Notes: generated by a model not told the origin, from the letters alone. Numbered from the stretch's first letter, positions 13,161 through 27,700 are shown. The stretch is DNA of 64,000 nucleotides from Ridgeia piscesae (GCA_025642075.2 JAODUO010000075.1:144501-208500), one strand, 5' to 3'. A program made the numbers and translations.

Positions 13161-15759
13161 CCATTCATGGGGCAACACACCATGGCACCTTCAGGATAAT
13201 GACTGACATTTCGATTTCTCTGAAAAAGTGAACAACAAAATCTACATAATTAGTTGTTTTCGTCATCAATTGTAAGATCAAAGGCAAATATTCCTACTTC
13301 CAAGGAAGCAGATGAGCACAGAATGAGGCAAGTGGACTTCGGCGCCTTAGACTAAGCACTTATGGTGATTTAGGGTTAGTGTTTTCATAGGCTTGTGTGC
13401 CTAGTAATGTATTGCACCGTGTATGATCAGCAACAGACAGCAGTGTTGTTCTGTGTTAACAGTTTTATCAGGTGCTGAGAGAAAACATGGCAATCTCGAG
13501 TGACTGTGCTGACAAATCACCTACATACCAGCTTCGCTGTTTGAAGCCTCGCCCCATATATGTTTTATTGGTTCTCTCCAGCCTTGCACATTACAGCCTT
13601 ACTCAGCTTGTCAATATTGTTTATGAGCGGCTATTTTAGGAGTCCTCAGTACACCAGTGAAACATCCACTTTTTCGTTAATCTTGCGGCTGGTCATTTTT
13701 ATGATTTCTACGTTATTGTTGCTGTTATACCTGTGGTGCCGTACTAATGAAAGAAACATGTTGATTTGTCTGTACTTTGAGTGTCTTATCATAAATAGAG
13801 TGAATGAGCAGACTTGGACGTCTTCAGAAGTGATTAATTGTGAGTGCCTGTTTAGCACCAATGAAGAGTAATAAGCTGCTGAGGCAGTCCTTTTATTAGG
13901 ACATTTCTAAATTTATGCCCAGGTATAAATATGTCAGGAACACAGTCCGGAAAAAGACACACATGGTGAAGTTACATGACGATTTGTGGTGTAATTTATG
14001 GAGCCAGTACATCGCATTTTACCTGTGTCATAATCAAAACTATCTGTGTGACCTCAGCCAGGTTTTGTGTCACCAACTATATATTTATGTAACTGTCTAC
14101 TAAGGTAATAATTAAATGTGTGTCACATCACTGGTATGACATGACACCTACATCAAGGACTCTCCCATGTGATTATTACCTAAACAACGTATTTTTCATC
14201 ACAAAATAATCTCAGGGCAGAATCTCAAGAAAACATACGCAGACTGTCCAAATGCTCCATATGTTTGTCAACCATTGTTATGTCTTGATGGACCTTGTTG
14301 CTGGGCAACAGTCACAAGGTGGACAGGCCAGTTCTTTGGCTGAGATTCCCGCAGATTTCGGGCAGATGCCCGAGGTGGAGGTTGAGCACCAGCTGCGTAC
14401 CTCACACTCTCTTCGCTCATATTGATTACATCTGAATTCTTGATGACGTCCTGCGGCTGCACTGTCTACTGTCTGGCAAAAGACAGGGGATTCTGCATGT
14501 TATTGCACAGCAGGCTATTTATGGAATCATCACATCGGTTCATACATGATATATTTACAACACAACATGTCCTTTTCCTGCTTATCCACTTTCACAGAGG
14601 GCGGTACACTTGGGCCGTGCCAGTCTTCTGTTCCCACTGGAGAATTGATATTTACCCTTTTCACCAAGCCTGTCTTTGATTTCCTTTGCAAGATGCAATG
14701 CTGTTGAGATACAGAGTAGGCGTTCGCCAGACAAACACGTAAATATTGACTCAGTGGCATCGAAGTGTTACCCTTGCTTGCATCTGCCACATGGCGAGGT
14801 TTGGGTAACCCTCCACCCCCTCTACTACAGCTGAAACGATCGAAGTGGCACAAGAAAAAACTACAGGACATAAACCGTCTCATTGTCTCTTAGACCAGGA
14901 CATAGATGAGCCTATCTTTCTACAATCTCTGGTTTGATTCTTTTATTCAGTTTCACTTGTTTGCTCACTGGTGATATAAGTTAGTTCTCCACTCATGTTA
15001 GTTTGATGCCTTTTTCTTCATTTATGCCCCAGTATAACCCACCTGTTTTCATTCACTCTCGGTGTCTCTGCAAGAGATTCCTTGGCCATCTTCTTCTCTT
15101 TCTTAAGGTTTGGTTTAAACACTTGTCACGTTTTTTGCATTTTTTTTCTTACCATCCACCTAAATTTTCTCTTTATTTTTTTTGCAAAACCTTTAACTTT
15201 ATTGAATGTTTTGCAGAGATGTCTTTTAACCAGTTTGAGTACTGTTGGTTTAAGACACACTAATTATGACCTGTGGCAGTCACATGACAGACACACCTCA
15301 CTTGAACAGATGCTGACAGCGGGTACCTGGCAGTGTCATCATAACACTTTCATTGGTTTTTATACGAAAGACCTATCAAGTTACACTTCCGGTCCCACTC
15401 ACCGGGGACCAATCTAAGTTTTTTTCCTCAACACAGAGACAGTTCCGCTGCCGTTAGATATAGATTTTTTAAATATCTCGCCATCTGTTTATCTGTCAGT
15501 ATTCCACGACTTGTGAAATTATATCAAACCAGACTGCGTCCATGTTGTGTTCCAAGTTCGTCTAAAAATAAACATGTAAAAAAATTGTTACAAATGACAT
15601 ATTTGTTTTCCCTTGTTACTTGATTATGTTACAATCCTTGACCATGCTTTACCCACCATTTAGACAGGTACACTGTAACAATTTTATGTTGTAATGGGTC
15701 ACACATGTTGTGGTGGACACATGGATGTTAACTGTTAAGCCAGTTTACAAACTTTCAAA

Positions 15760-15965
15760 TGTGCCTGACGACCTGAAAAGGACTACAAACACACATGTGA
15801 CACCATTTACATTCACTTTCAAGGCGTAATTAACAATATCTATGGTTTTGGAAGACATTTTTCTTTCTTGCTCCTTCATTTTTTAGCCGTCCACCCATAT
15901 TTCTACCCATCCATGTTCGTTTTTACCCGTCCAAATGACGGGTGGACGGGTGTCTACATAAAGCT
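15760..15965. repeat. second copy of the dispersed hairpin repeat
   Basis: Shares with 4965-5115 the ordered blocks AAACACACATG, TGACACC, TTGCTCCT, CCATCC, CCGTCCAAATGACGG and TACATAAAGCTATG. It has perfect 9-bp arms ACCCGTCCA/TGGACGGGT at 15925-15933 and 15943-15951. No coding capacity. Confidence 0.55.
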
Positions 15966-17661
15966 ATGGTTTCAAGTTAACCTAGTACATTCACCCAGAC
16001 ACATTTGGGGTACATAGAAGGAGAATCAGTGTATCATAATACATGTCAGATACTGGAACCGTCATGTTTTACATGCCAGTCAAAACTAATTAATACATTT
16101 ACACAGGCAAAACTGGTGTGAAAGATGATAAATACATTTTGACAGGATTATACAAGCAAACAGATGTATCTACCACAACGTGTCTGGTAAAAAAATTATT
16201 CTGCATAAAGATCTGCCTCGAGACAGAGTTCTTTCTGAATAAATCCAGCCGTGTCAGACGAGGATTAGCGTACAGGCCAGGCAGACAGCCCTAATAAATG
16301 ACCAACCAGAGTGCCTTGACAGACGTAATGAACATTGATCACTGTCACCATCACTGACTGAAGTAGCCTCAGATTTGTCACAGCCCCACTGTCCCCTATG
16401 GATTCTGCATTCAACACAATCAGCCAGTGGCACATGCAGATTAGCTCAAATTAATCTGCACCGTTCCTAGCAACGGGAGGTTGTGGACAAAACAAGATTG
16501 GGCTGGGCTTTCAGGGGGCAGGGTGCTTGTGGGCCATGTGAGGCTAAAATAAGCTCCCGTGTTCTAGATAGCATGTGTCGGGATGTAAAAATACTGCACA
16601 GAAAGTAGTCTTGTCTGGGGCCGTTTCCTGAAGAAGACATATTTAGTTTGACAAATTAGATTATTATCGGCTACGTTTCGGTCCGTTGGATATCTTTGTT
16701 GGTATCTGTCAAACAGTTGTTTTGCTGACTATGGTTGAGATGGGGGTTTCCTGTATAAAGGTAGAAGTTAGTCCACATACGCTGTTTGCTTTACGAATCA
16801 ATGTCACGGTCCCTGTGCTATGTGCTATTTCAGTCAGAAGCTAAAATACACATTGTAGTACAACTACATTCTCTAATGCAGCAGCACCAGTCTCGGGCTA
16901 CACAAAATCAGACGCTGTCATTGGTCAGTATTGCACTGTTACATACAATGCCACCTGATGACAGTATGTGCTGTGGTTCAGATCGATGGATTGCCTACCG
17001 CTTCAGCTCTGACGATGTTTTATTGGCCTGGCGCCTCCGTAGTCTGGAGTTTTGACCTGCTTTCAGCACTTCTTACTATATCACCAGAAGATGTCTTGCT
17101 TGGTAATAAATTAAAATACATCTGATTGTCACAGACGGTGGCAATTGTAATGGACTGGTGTGGGTTTCCATTCTCTGTAAAGGTGGTGCCTGTGATCAAT
17201 GGCCCGCTGATTGTTTCCGACTGATTCATGCAGGTGGATTTGGACTCATTTCAAGCTTCGACCAATGCTGCACAGCAGTGTGGTGTCTTGTGTGTTTGAT
17301 TTATTTTCACAAAATCCATTTCAAATCGGAGTAGACCACTAGTGGTGTCAACATGTACATGTTGTCTGTGTGTGTTTTTGTATAGGCCAGAAAGTGATGA
17401 ATGTGCTTGCAAACTGATACATGAACAAATGGGAGGGCACGGACGTGTCAACTGAATGCATACAACTAACATAGATATGTGCACTAAGTTGTATGTCTAA
17501 CATATGTATATGAATTTGTGTTCAGCTTCAATTCACTGTAAAATGTGACACTGCAAGACTTAAACTTAGATCACCTAGAGTTCTTCGTAGCCATGCATCC
17601 TTCTGTCTGTTTAAGTAGATACTTATTATTATTGAAATGCTTCCTATAGTGCACTTCTGAG

Positions 17662-17667
<6 letters not shown>

Positions 17668-17708
<41 letters not shown>
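17668..17708. repeat. (TA)n microsatellite
   Basis: About 20 uninterrupted TA units, just upstream of the 33-bp minisatellite. Confidence 0.95.
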
Positions 17709-17710
<2 letters not shown>

Positions 17711-17799
17711 CATAGCAAACCAGAATGATTAAGAATGACATTATGAACACAGACTTGAAAAATTCACCATCAGGTGTCTCCTTTTACTTTCCTCTTTCA

Positions 17800-18216
17800 G
17801 GATTCCTGCTTTCGTCACTAACCTTACATTCTGGATTCCTGCTTGTGTCACTAACTTTACATTCTGGATTCCTGCTTTCGTCACTAACCTTACATTCTGG
17901 ATTCCTGCTTGTGTCACTAACTTTACATTCTAGATTCCTGCTTTCGTCACTAACTTTACATTCTGGATTCCTGCTTTCGTCACTAACCTTACATTCTGGA
18001 TTCCTGCTTTTGTCACTAACCTTACATTCTGGGTTCCTGCTTTCGTCACTAACCTTACATTCTGGATTCCTGCTTTCGTCACTAACCTTACATTCTGGGT
18101 TCCTGCTTTCGTCACTAACCTTACATTCTGGATTCCTGCTTTCGTCACTAACCTTACATTCTGGGTTCCTGCTTTCGTCACTAACCTTACATTCTGGATT
18201 CCTGCTTTCGTCACTA
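17800..18216. repeat. 33-bp minisatellite, about 12.6 copies
   Basis: The unit starts GGATTCCTGCTTTCGTCACT and continues AACCTTACATTCT; copies differ at a few positions (TTTCG/TTGTG/TTTTG, CC/TT). As the period is 11 codons and the unit has no stop in several frames, it gives long repetitive open frames on both strands (SGFLLSSLTLH on plus, SDESRNPECKV on minus). The array ends about 250 bases before the Ig1 exon. I regard the open frames as a by-product of the period. Confidence 0.95.
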
Positions 18217-18462
18217 ATCATTCTCATTTGTGTCACAACTTAGCAGTAGAAAGAGCTTATATGTATGTACAACTTTTCAAATAATATTGATGCCAACGGA
18301 TTTGCTTTTTGTGTGGTTACATATTGAATTTAATTTGAATTTTGTCACAATTTTTTTTTCTTACATATTTTTAGATGTGATCATGAGCTGTACAATAAAT
18401 ATCTTTTTGAATTTTGCACATATGGGATGGTTGAATGAACATATTTTTTGTTTCCTCTTCAG

Positions 18463-18786
18463 GCGTCGAGCAGATAACAAACCCACGCATCATTGAGCAC
18501 CCTGAAGACAAGTATGTCGCGAAAAAGCAGCCGGAGACGTTGAACTGTATGGCGACAGGAGAACCACCCCCTGAGATCACATGGTATCGTAATGGAGAGC
18601 TCGTTGAGACGTCATCCATGAACCCGTCGTCCAATCACATCCTTCTGCCGAGTGGGCAACTGTTCTTTCTGCGCATCATACATAATAAGAACAATAAGCC
18701 GGATATTGGAACTTACTACTGCAAGGCGACCAATCCAGAGACGAAAGTCAGTGTAGTCAGTCGCAACGCCACTCTCAAACTTGCAG
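18463..18786 (+). CDS. robo: robo exon: Ig domain 1
   Basis: The exon follows a pyrimidine-rich acceptor (TTTCCTCTTCAG) and ends before GTATGT. Both borders are phase 1. It encodes one whole I-set Ig domain with the cysteines in LNCMATG and YYCKAT, the core tryptophan in TWYRNG, and the Robo signature LLPSGQLFFLRI. In the Robo family Ig1 carries the main Slit-binding surface. The incoming phase needs one base from an upstream exon that I could not find. Confidence 0.95.
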
Positions 18787-21700
18787 GTATGTGGTGCATG
18801 TATGTTTATGAATTCCATTCCCGTTTTTATTAGAATAGTAGGTGTATTGGAAATCCAGGGAAGTCAAATACTCATGGTTTAAAATGTCCACATTACATAG
18901 ACACATACTTATATTACACAGTGCAGTTTGAAAATGGAACTATAGTTTGTCGGTATCTTGATGAACGATAAACCACTGCCCTGTGTTATAGTGTTCACAC
19001 ACACAAACAAAACAGGTTGAATTTTGCAAAACACCATTGTAGATTTAGTAAAATGAATTTTTGTATTGTTTCTAAATACACCTGCACAAAGTGGCACAAA
19101 CGTGCAGCATCTATATTTACACAACCAAATGCTGCGTTAATTAAAAGAGAATTGTTTTTCTAATATTTGTAAATTAAGTCTGATGGCCAGGAATAACCGA
19201 ACACACTGATTGCTGGCCACATATTGTATGTACACCATGTCACAGGTCAGATGTGGCTGGACATGTTTTACAGCCTGGTATATCTGTTAGTCATATTGCA
19301 TTAGGCCAATACTGCCCCTTTTTCTGAGTTGTCCACCTGAGTCGACCAAGGTTTAATTAGCCTCAGGTCGCCCTAGCTTGTGTTTAGAATAAAGAAGAAT
19401 ACTACAGGGAAAAAGATGAATATATCGCGTCGGTTCAAAGAGAACAGTTGTATGTAACAGACCAAAAAACATGGACGATTGTTTAGCCAATCAATTTACC
19501 TATCCACCATGTGACCTATTGCCTAGCAACAAGATCCATCAAGCCTCCATGATGGATGCTGAACATGTGCATCTGTTGGACAATCCATTGTATATTTGTC
19601 TTAAATTCTTGCATCATATGTTTTTCTTTGTGAAATAAACGTAAGTACATTGTCTAAGCCAGATCTGCAAATGGTAAAAACAAAGATGTGTTTAGAAGAT
19701 GTCAAGTTGCCTACATAATTTAGTGCTCATACATAATAATAATACATTTATTTGGTATAGCGCCACATCTATAATCACAGCATATTACTATTTAAAATAC
19801 ATAAAAAGATATATGTATACAATAAGACAAACACTAATGTTTTAAAATAAATGTAAAAAATGTATAGGTATATAAATAAATAAAATTAATACGGTATTAA
19901 ATACCACTTTTAAATAAATAAATAAATTACATATTAGTCATAAAAATACATAATAATCAATCTAGTGTATAATTACATTACAATGATACTGATAAATGAC
20001 AGTATATGTATAATTATCATTAGTAATAAATAGTTTAGTATATGTTAAAACTGTTAAAAATAATAAATTATGAAAAATGTTGTCATGGAGCTGTACACAG
20101 TCACACACTGGATGATTGCGGCACAGGCAAATAATGGTTTACTGTTTACATCAATTTCCATCCTGACCACAGATCACTTATGAAACTTAAATAATCTGAA
20201 TGGTAGTTGCTACGTTCGTTCTCCAGATCAGAGAACTAGTAACGTAAGTGATGATACACCTCTGTCTAGTAGTTCCACCTGTCAGTGCCACAGAATCATT
20301 AATAAACGAGAGAGGGGAGTCTTCCGCCTGTGCATGGCGGAGTGTGATACGTATGCTATCTATAGGCCCTGACAGGACACAATCTGCAGACAGATGTAGT
20401 GTGTCAACAGCTGCTTGTGTTACACAAGCAAGGAGGCTGTGTAGTCACTTGTGAACAACCAGCAGCAGATTTCATGCGAGGTGGCAGCCCGTAGACAGCT
20501 TACTTGGAAGGTCACATGACTTGTACATTGGAGTGACACTCCGACTCACACGATACATCTATCATGTAGAACCCGGGAGCGCACGCTTATTGAAGACACC
20601 CTGCAGTTTGGTGGAGTAAAATGAGAGTAAATAACAGTGTTTGTAATATCGGTTGCACAGTGTTATCGATGGAAATGTATAAGATATATCTGCTTTTTTC
20701 TTAGGAAATTTATGTGCTTTGCCCTCAGCCATGAATGCTCCTAGTGCTTAAATAATAAATTATAATTTGAACGTTTTGTGCATGTAGATTGTGAATGTGT
20801 TTCAGGCTGTTTAAATGTAATTTTCCAAGCAGCATGCCACCAACGCATTAAGTACATGTACTATGAGTAGTGTTTTAAAACAATACTATGGGCATTGTCT
20901 TAAAACAGTACTATGGGCTTTGTCTTAAAACAATACTATGAACATTGTCTTAAAACAATACTATGAGCATTGTCTTAAAACAATACTATGAGCATTGTCT
21001 TAAAACAATATTATGAGCATTGTCTTAAAACAATACTATGAGCATTGTCTTAAAACAATACTATGGGCATTGTCTTAAAACAATACTATGAACATTGTCT
21101 TAAAACAATACTATGAGCATTGTCTTAAAACAGTACTATGGGCATTGTCTTAAAACAATACTATGAACATTGTCTTAAAACAATACTATGAGCATTGTCT
21201 TCAAACAATACTATGAGCATTGTCTTAAAACAATATTATGAGCATTGTCTTAAAACAATACTATGACCACTGTCTTAAAACAATACTGTGAGCATTGTCT
21301 TAAATCAATACTGTGAGCATTGTCTTTAAACAATACTGTGAGCATTGTCTTAAAACAACGACAATCAGCAGCCTTGATTTAAACCATGCCACGTCGAGGC
21401 TGTCAGTTTGACTCACAAGAATATACTCCTGGTGGAGCATGGGGTGGGCTTGGTGTCACTGCCTTCATCTGGCCATGAATGGCTGAAGCATTGCTAAGCA
21501 GAACACGTTCCTCTGTGCGTGTCCCTCAATACAATCTGCTGTCCACAAGAGCCTCGCAAACGTAATTTGCTGCCACACGTTCGGTGTGTTGCGAATTAAT
21601 CTGGTGTCCACACGCATGCGGAAATAGGTGAATAGACCCAGCAGGGGGCACATAATGCGGCCTTCTGTAAGTGTTCTATTGACTTTCATTGACTGACTTT

Positions 21701-24700
21701 GATGCATTGGGGTGTTAATTGTCACTGGACATATTCTCAGGCAGTGTGGCGCAACATGAATAATTCATTACGTCATTTTGTGTTATGTCATATCAGCGGG
21801 GAAATGGTGTTTGAATTCTTGCTGTCTCCAATGGATAGTGAGTGATTAGTTTCTTGTTGATGACAAATAAAGATTTCTTTTCACAGTTGTGACATTAACC
21901 AATGAGACACATTGAACTTGGCCCCAGTTGTAGCACCAACTAATGAGATGCATTGAACTTTGTCCCAGCTGTAGCATCAACCAATGAGATGTCTTGAACT
22001 TTGCCCCAATTGTGGCATCAACCAATGAGATGTCTTGAACTTTGCCCCAGTTGTGGCATCAACCAATGAGATGTCTTGAACTTTGCCCCAGTTGTGGCAT
22101 CAACCAATGAGATGTATTGAACTTGACCCCAGTTGTGGCATCAACCAATGAGATGCATTGAACTTTGCCCCAGTTGTGGCATCAACCAATGAGATGCATT
22201 GAACTTGCCCCAGTTGTGGCATCAACCAATGAGATGCATTGAACTTTGCCCCAGTTGTGGCATCAACCAATGAAAATCCCCATTGAACCCCCTTGTTGAC
22301 CACCAGTTGTGGCATCAACCAATGAGATGCATTGAACTTTGCCCCAGTTGTGGCATCAACCAATGAGATGCATTGAACTTTGCAACAGTTGTGGCATCAA
22401 GCAGTGTGATGTATTGCTAAGACTTTTGGGAGTTACATCTGGGCAAGGAAAATTTTGCAAAACTTACATATTTTGTTTTCTAAATCTTGCCTATTTCGTA
22501 AGCATGTTTTACAAAGATCCAAAATCTGTGTATAAATCACTAACTCAGAGACACAGCACTGGTGATATTGAATCTTTCTCTGTGGGTGGGTGTGATAATT
22601 TTGCCTCAAGAAACAGTTGCATGTATTTGCTACTAAACACAATAAACCGTCTGATCTTTATATAGAAACACAGGAAATCTTGTAGACCCGGAACTTTGGA
22701 CACTGGTGGCATAGAGTGGGTGTACACAGCCTTCTTGTGTGTGCTTTGCCCTTTGGCCAGGACCGCCGTGAAACGGGTGATATGATCAGCCCTGGTTCCC
22801 GCAGACAGCTGTTTTTTGTGTGTAATTGTGGCAGTTTGCTGTTGCGTATCCTAATCACCATTGTGGATTTAAACAAGTGTCGCCTTGATAGATTTGTCCC
22901 TGTCTGACATTATCAAAGGCCACCTGATAGCCTTATAAACAACCCCCATTAACAGCTCAGCCAGTGTGTAATATAACTTTTTATCTATCCAAAATGTTTT
23001 GTCCTAGCGAATGATAAATTAGAGCTTAGCTCTTCTAATACCATGAAACAAAAATAGGGTGTTTTCTGCGAAATTATCTGCTAGGCTTAGCTGTTTCGTT
23101 ATAAAAACGGCACACGTTTATTATGTGCGCACATGTCAAGCAAAAAAATGAAAATTGAAACATTACCAACGGGACTTTATGAATTACTGATTTTTCTTTA
23201 GATGCTTCCAGCAGATTAATTAACTTCCAAGGGCTGCCATGTATTGAGTTATTGCCTAAAGACATTAACAGCATAAAAATCAATGCGCAGTGTGTCTGCA
23301 CCCAATGTTAGAAAACCGTAAATTCTTCCAAGAGCCACATCAGGCTAATGATAGAGAAACATACTGAACACCATAGAAGGGCAAAATGCTGATGACTTTT
23401 AGACATATCTAATTTGTTACCATTTTTTCTGTCGTAATAAACAGCAATGCATTGCTACAATGCAAGACTGGTTTCTCTGTTTATGACACGGTCCGTACGG
23501 GGCCTTGAAAGTCTTGAAAAGCCTTGAATTTGATTGGACCAAATTCAAGGCCTTGAAATCGTTGAATTTTATAAAGTAATTTTGAAAAGTCTTGAATTTA
23601 ATTGTGGTCAATAAAATATTTTTTTCACTCAATTGTTGTGATGAACTAACCGATATAGGCCAGTGGCAGTCAGGCGGAAGGGAAAGCCAACGCACAAAAA
23701 TAACTTGCATGCTCATTGGGCAATCAGCATTTCATCGTAGTCGTGCTATTTTTGTTCTTAGTCGAGTAAAATAAGTTGGTCGAGTGTGATGTGATTCATT
23801 TGGATTTATATTTTCAATGTTAATATACAGTCGTCATTAAAACAGTCTTGAAGTTATTTTTTTAAATGGCCTTTAAAAGTCTTGAATAGCCTTAAATTTC
23901 AAATGTCCAGATGGGTACGGACCCTGTTATGAATACGTCACCTTTTAATATTGTTGCAGTGTGTCTGATCCGTTGTAGATAGATTGGTCAGTTTAGAAAT
24001 GTGAGCTATTGAACTAACTGGTGCCCATGTTTAGGTGACATTATTATTAGGTGTAGTATGTGTGTCACTAGTCATTACAGGTAAATCAGGTATCCGGCTC
24101 TGGTGGCACGCAGGTATGTTGAATCTGTAGTAGATGAACTGCGATTATGGCGTAGCCAGCTGTTCTGTTCCATTCCCACGGTGAAAACGAAACAGTCCCG
24201 AGCAGCCACGGACATTCCATGGCTGCCTGGTGGACACTCTCGAAGCGTCAGCACATGGTTTATAGTTCATGCTAAGTAAATATTATGATTACCGATGGCT
24301 TCACTCTGTGTGAATGTTATCACTGTGAATACATTGTGGTGATGGTAAATCTTGTCAGTCGAAGTTCTAAGCAAAACGTAAATCTTAATGTTGTTTGTAA
24401 ATGCAAACCAAATTATTAGTATGAATATGTTTGTTGTGCTACTTAGATCTTGTCATCATTTGCACAGTGAAAATATGTAAACTTGCTGTTGAGTAAACTA
24501 AAACCTGATGATTATTATGATTTGGAATATGATTTGGAATATGTTCCCCTAATGACTCCTCTAAGACCATCGTAGTCGCTATCGAGGAGCTACCTTTCAG
24601 GAAATTTCATGCAAAAATTTTTATAATACAAATGTTTCGAGAGACAGAGAGAGAACAACATAATTTCAATTTAATTTAAAATGGAATGAAAGTCAAGCCA

Positions 24701-27700
24701 AAATTATTGCATTCTAAAGTGTAAACCAGAGTCCATGTAGATCGTCAACAGAATAAAGAGATCGACAGAAATAAATATAGTCTGGGTAGGAAAACACATC
24801 AATCTTATGATTGTCCACAGCATGAAAATGTGTAAATCATGTTGCTGGTAAGTTCGATCCAGGTGATTAATAATTATATGATCGTCTGGAGGCTCTAGCC
24901 CAGGTAGATGTGTAGTAAAATCAATACTGAGAAAGACGACTGCCTCAAATAGATTCGGTCACAATCTGTGCAGCTAAAGCCTGGTGCTTGTGACGTAATC
25001 AACGTCAATGCATTTATCACACGTGCATTGGCTTGACAAGTTTTCTGATGTCGCTCCCGAGCAGCTGATAAATTATTCGTCGGCTGATTGATTTAATGTC
25101 GCAGGTGTTGGTGATGGTGGCAGAATTGCACGTTTCTATAATTCCGTGGAAGCAGCACGAAGTGTGGTGAGAATGTCATCACGACCCATTCACATGTGGA
25201 TGCTGCTGGGTGTGTCTGGAATATTTAGTACACTGTGCATGGAGGGAGGCATAGTGACCGTATTAATGAATGGCATAGATGAAGATGAAGTGTAAATTTA
25301 ATGCGAGGAACAAATCCTAGTATCGATAAAATTACTACAAAAAAGGCCCTTGAAGGTGTGTAGATATTGCTGAGAATAGATTTCTATTTTCACATATTGA
25401 TTACGGTTACGGGGAGATCGATGTGTAGTGTTGTATTAATAAAATAGGGCTGTCAGTCGGAAGAAAGGGTAACTACATTCTGAGAGTCAAATGGACGATC
25501 CAAGAAACTAGTATTAGCAGTGTGAGTGTAAAAACAGGATTACCGTATAGGGATATACTTGGTATGTAAATTTAAAATGAAATTCATTTTTAAATGACTT
25601 GATAAACCATGGCTTCTTTGTGTTGGTTCAGAAACTCTACGAATGCATACCAGCTGGATAGTTATAATGGGTTATAATGTATTATGCCATGTGGGTCTAT
25701 TGTGTAGCTATATAGGTTTTAAAACCTACCTCGGGGGGTATACTTTTTTCAAGAATTCCACTCATTGGAATTATGGTGTACTGAAGAATATGTATACAGA
25801 GAAATATATATTGCAGAAATAATAATAAGTTAACTTCTATTGTGCCTAAATCCTTGGAAACCAAGCTCAGATGTGCATCAGTACAAAAGGGTTAATCGAT
25901 CTCAGAATCAATAAACAATTTCAGTTGTCAACAAATTGATTGACATGTCAGGTGAGCTATGGTGGAGAGGGGTTGCAAAGGTATGTCTTTAAATGGTAGT
26001 TGAATTCAGCAATATTTTCGACTAAACCACACAAGTACAAAAAGTACATACAACTTTGACCAAGACATGTTCTGAGATCTTGTTCAGAGTCTGCTTCAGT
26101 GAAGGGTGATATTACTCAAGTGGTTGGACATTGCGGGCTCATTAGGCTGGTCACTCTACTTGGTACTTGACTGACCAGGGACAGGGCATGTTTAGTCTCC
26201 CAACACCCCAAGGGTTGTGGGAATATCCCCAAGCATGGACCTACTTACTTTGGGAGATCATCGGGAAGGACTGACCAGTAGAGGCACACAGATTCACACA
26301 CTCGTCCCAGTTCCCAGGGTGCTGTAGGAGGGGTAATGAATGACCCCTGGGTATGTTCTCATATTTACTTTGAACCTCATGGTGTATAAATGAAGAGTTA
26401 ATAGGCAATAGTCACGTGTAGGTCTGTTGGTCCCTTGAAAAATTGGACACATTGGTGCATTTGAATTTTGAGGGAGTTACGTTGTATAATTAGGGCATGT
26501 TCTTGTCACTATTCTGCAATATATGAATGTTTTATTAGTGATGATTTATTCATCGATATTAGTAGACACAGTCAGGTTGTTTTCGGAAAACATTTGATGG
26601 ACATTGGACATCTTGAAAACAATGACTGTGACGAAAGTGGAAAGCGTTCATGGCAACATAACAAAATAAGTAAACACTGATGCTAGGTAGTGATGTGGCC
26701 AATTGCAGATAATTTAAATAGTAATTTTGCATGTAACTCTGAAAAACGGTAACGTTGCCACCGATGGCGACGTAAGAAATGAGTAATCACCTGTGTGTGC
26801 ACAGTGCGTGTAAGTGCATGTTTGTACGTACACACTACACACGTGCACATACATATGTCGATAAGGACACCAGTGACTGACTCTATGAGAATAACCTTTG
26901 AGAAAGCTGTTGAATTTGTGAATGGTCACGGCTACATACCGCTGTCTTGCAAAAAACTGGATTAATTCTAACTGTAAATATGGATGAATAATTAACAATC
27001 TGAGGGCCGTAGGTTGCATCAGCCTCAGTTACAACACCCTGGGTGTAATTGAACAGATAGTGTAATATTTAAGGTACTTACAAAACAACACTTGCCGGTA
27101 ATTGCTAACTGATTAATATTTAATATTAATCACTTACCGGTTGTTCTTCCATGGCAATGGTGCAGTTAATTACACTGTAGAAATAACAAAAAAATTGTGA
27201 ACTGTTGCAAGCTTTTTTCTGCACAGTTATTCACATGCAGCTCATTTTGGGAAGAGTTAACGATCATGTTTTTGTTCCGAACAAAGGTTTATTCCACTGC
27301 CGAGTCAGCTAACGGTAGTTTAATGTGCGAGTCAGATGCAGGAAGCATTGATTAGAACGCATCTGGGGGATTATAAACTCCATATTAAGATCGCATGCTT
27401 TTTGAGCTCGTATTACACTATGGGGTGTGTTACTGGAAGCGCTCTGAACGCATTATCGATTCTTTTTGAAGGTAGTGCGCTTCCTAAAGCTCGTATTTCA
27501 TCATCACTGTCACATGTTGTCACTCTTCGACAGCGTCTTTTCCCCCAAGGACCTTCAGTTTGTATTGGCCATGCGTCCTTTGTCTTTCACGGACAATGCC
27601 TTCGGTCCGCCCATCAATTGCGGGTGGTTTTATCAAAACACTTGAGATTGATGACTTATTAAGTGTGAGCTGTTTCTCTCCAACCGATGCATGATTGTTG

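Larger units (their letters stand above)
1..18462. other. upstream non-coding region (robo intron or 5' flank)
   Basis: I see no convincing exon here. The robo Ig1 exon needs an upstream exon ending in phase 1, which I could not place, so this stretch may be part of intron 1 or the 5' flank. Local content includes a SINE tail (2819-2970), two dispersed-repeat copies (4730-5245 and 15760-15965), a fold-back MITE (10592-11013), a perfect 31-bp tandem duplication (13100-13160), a TA tract and a 33-bp minisatellite. Other short open frames lack splice borders, ATG starts or recognisable domains. Confidence 0.5.

Noticed and set aside
13560..13871. Hydrophobic 103-codon open frame as a small membrane protein
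   Set aside because: AT-rich DNA readily gives hydrophobic frames; no splice signals, no family resemblance, no neighbouring coding signal.
17725..18243. Repeat-protein genes on both strands (SGFLLSSLTLH and SDESRNPECKV repeats)
   Set aside because: They are translations of a 33-bp minisatellite with no splice sites, regulatory context or domain; being open on both strands is an effect of the period.
27110..27132. Perfect 11-bp-arm AT palindrome (TGATTAATATT centre)
   Set aside because: In AT-rich DNA such short palindromes are common; although CCGGTAA/TTACCGG lie outside it, no element boundary could be drawn.
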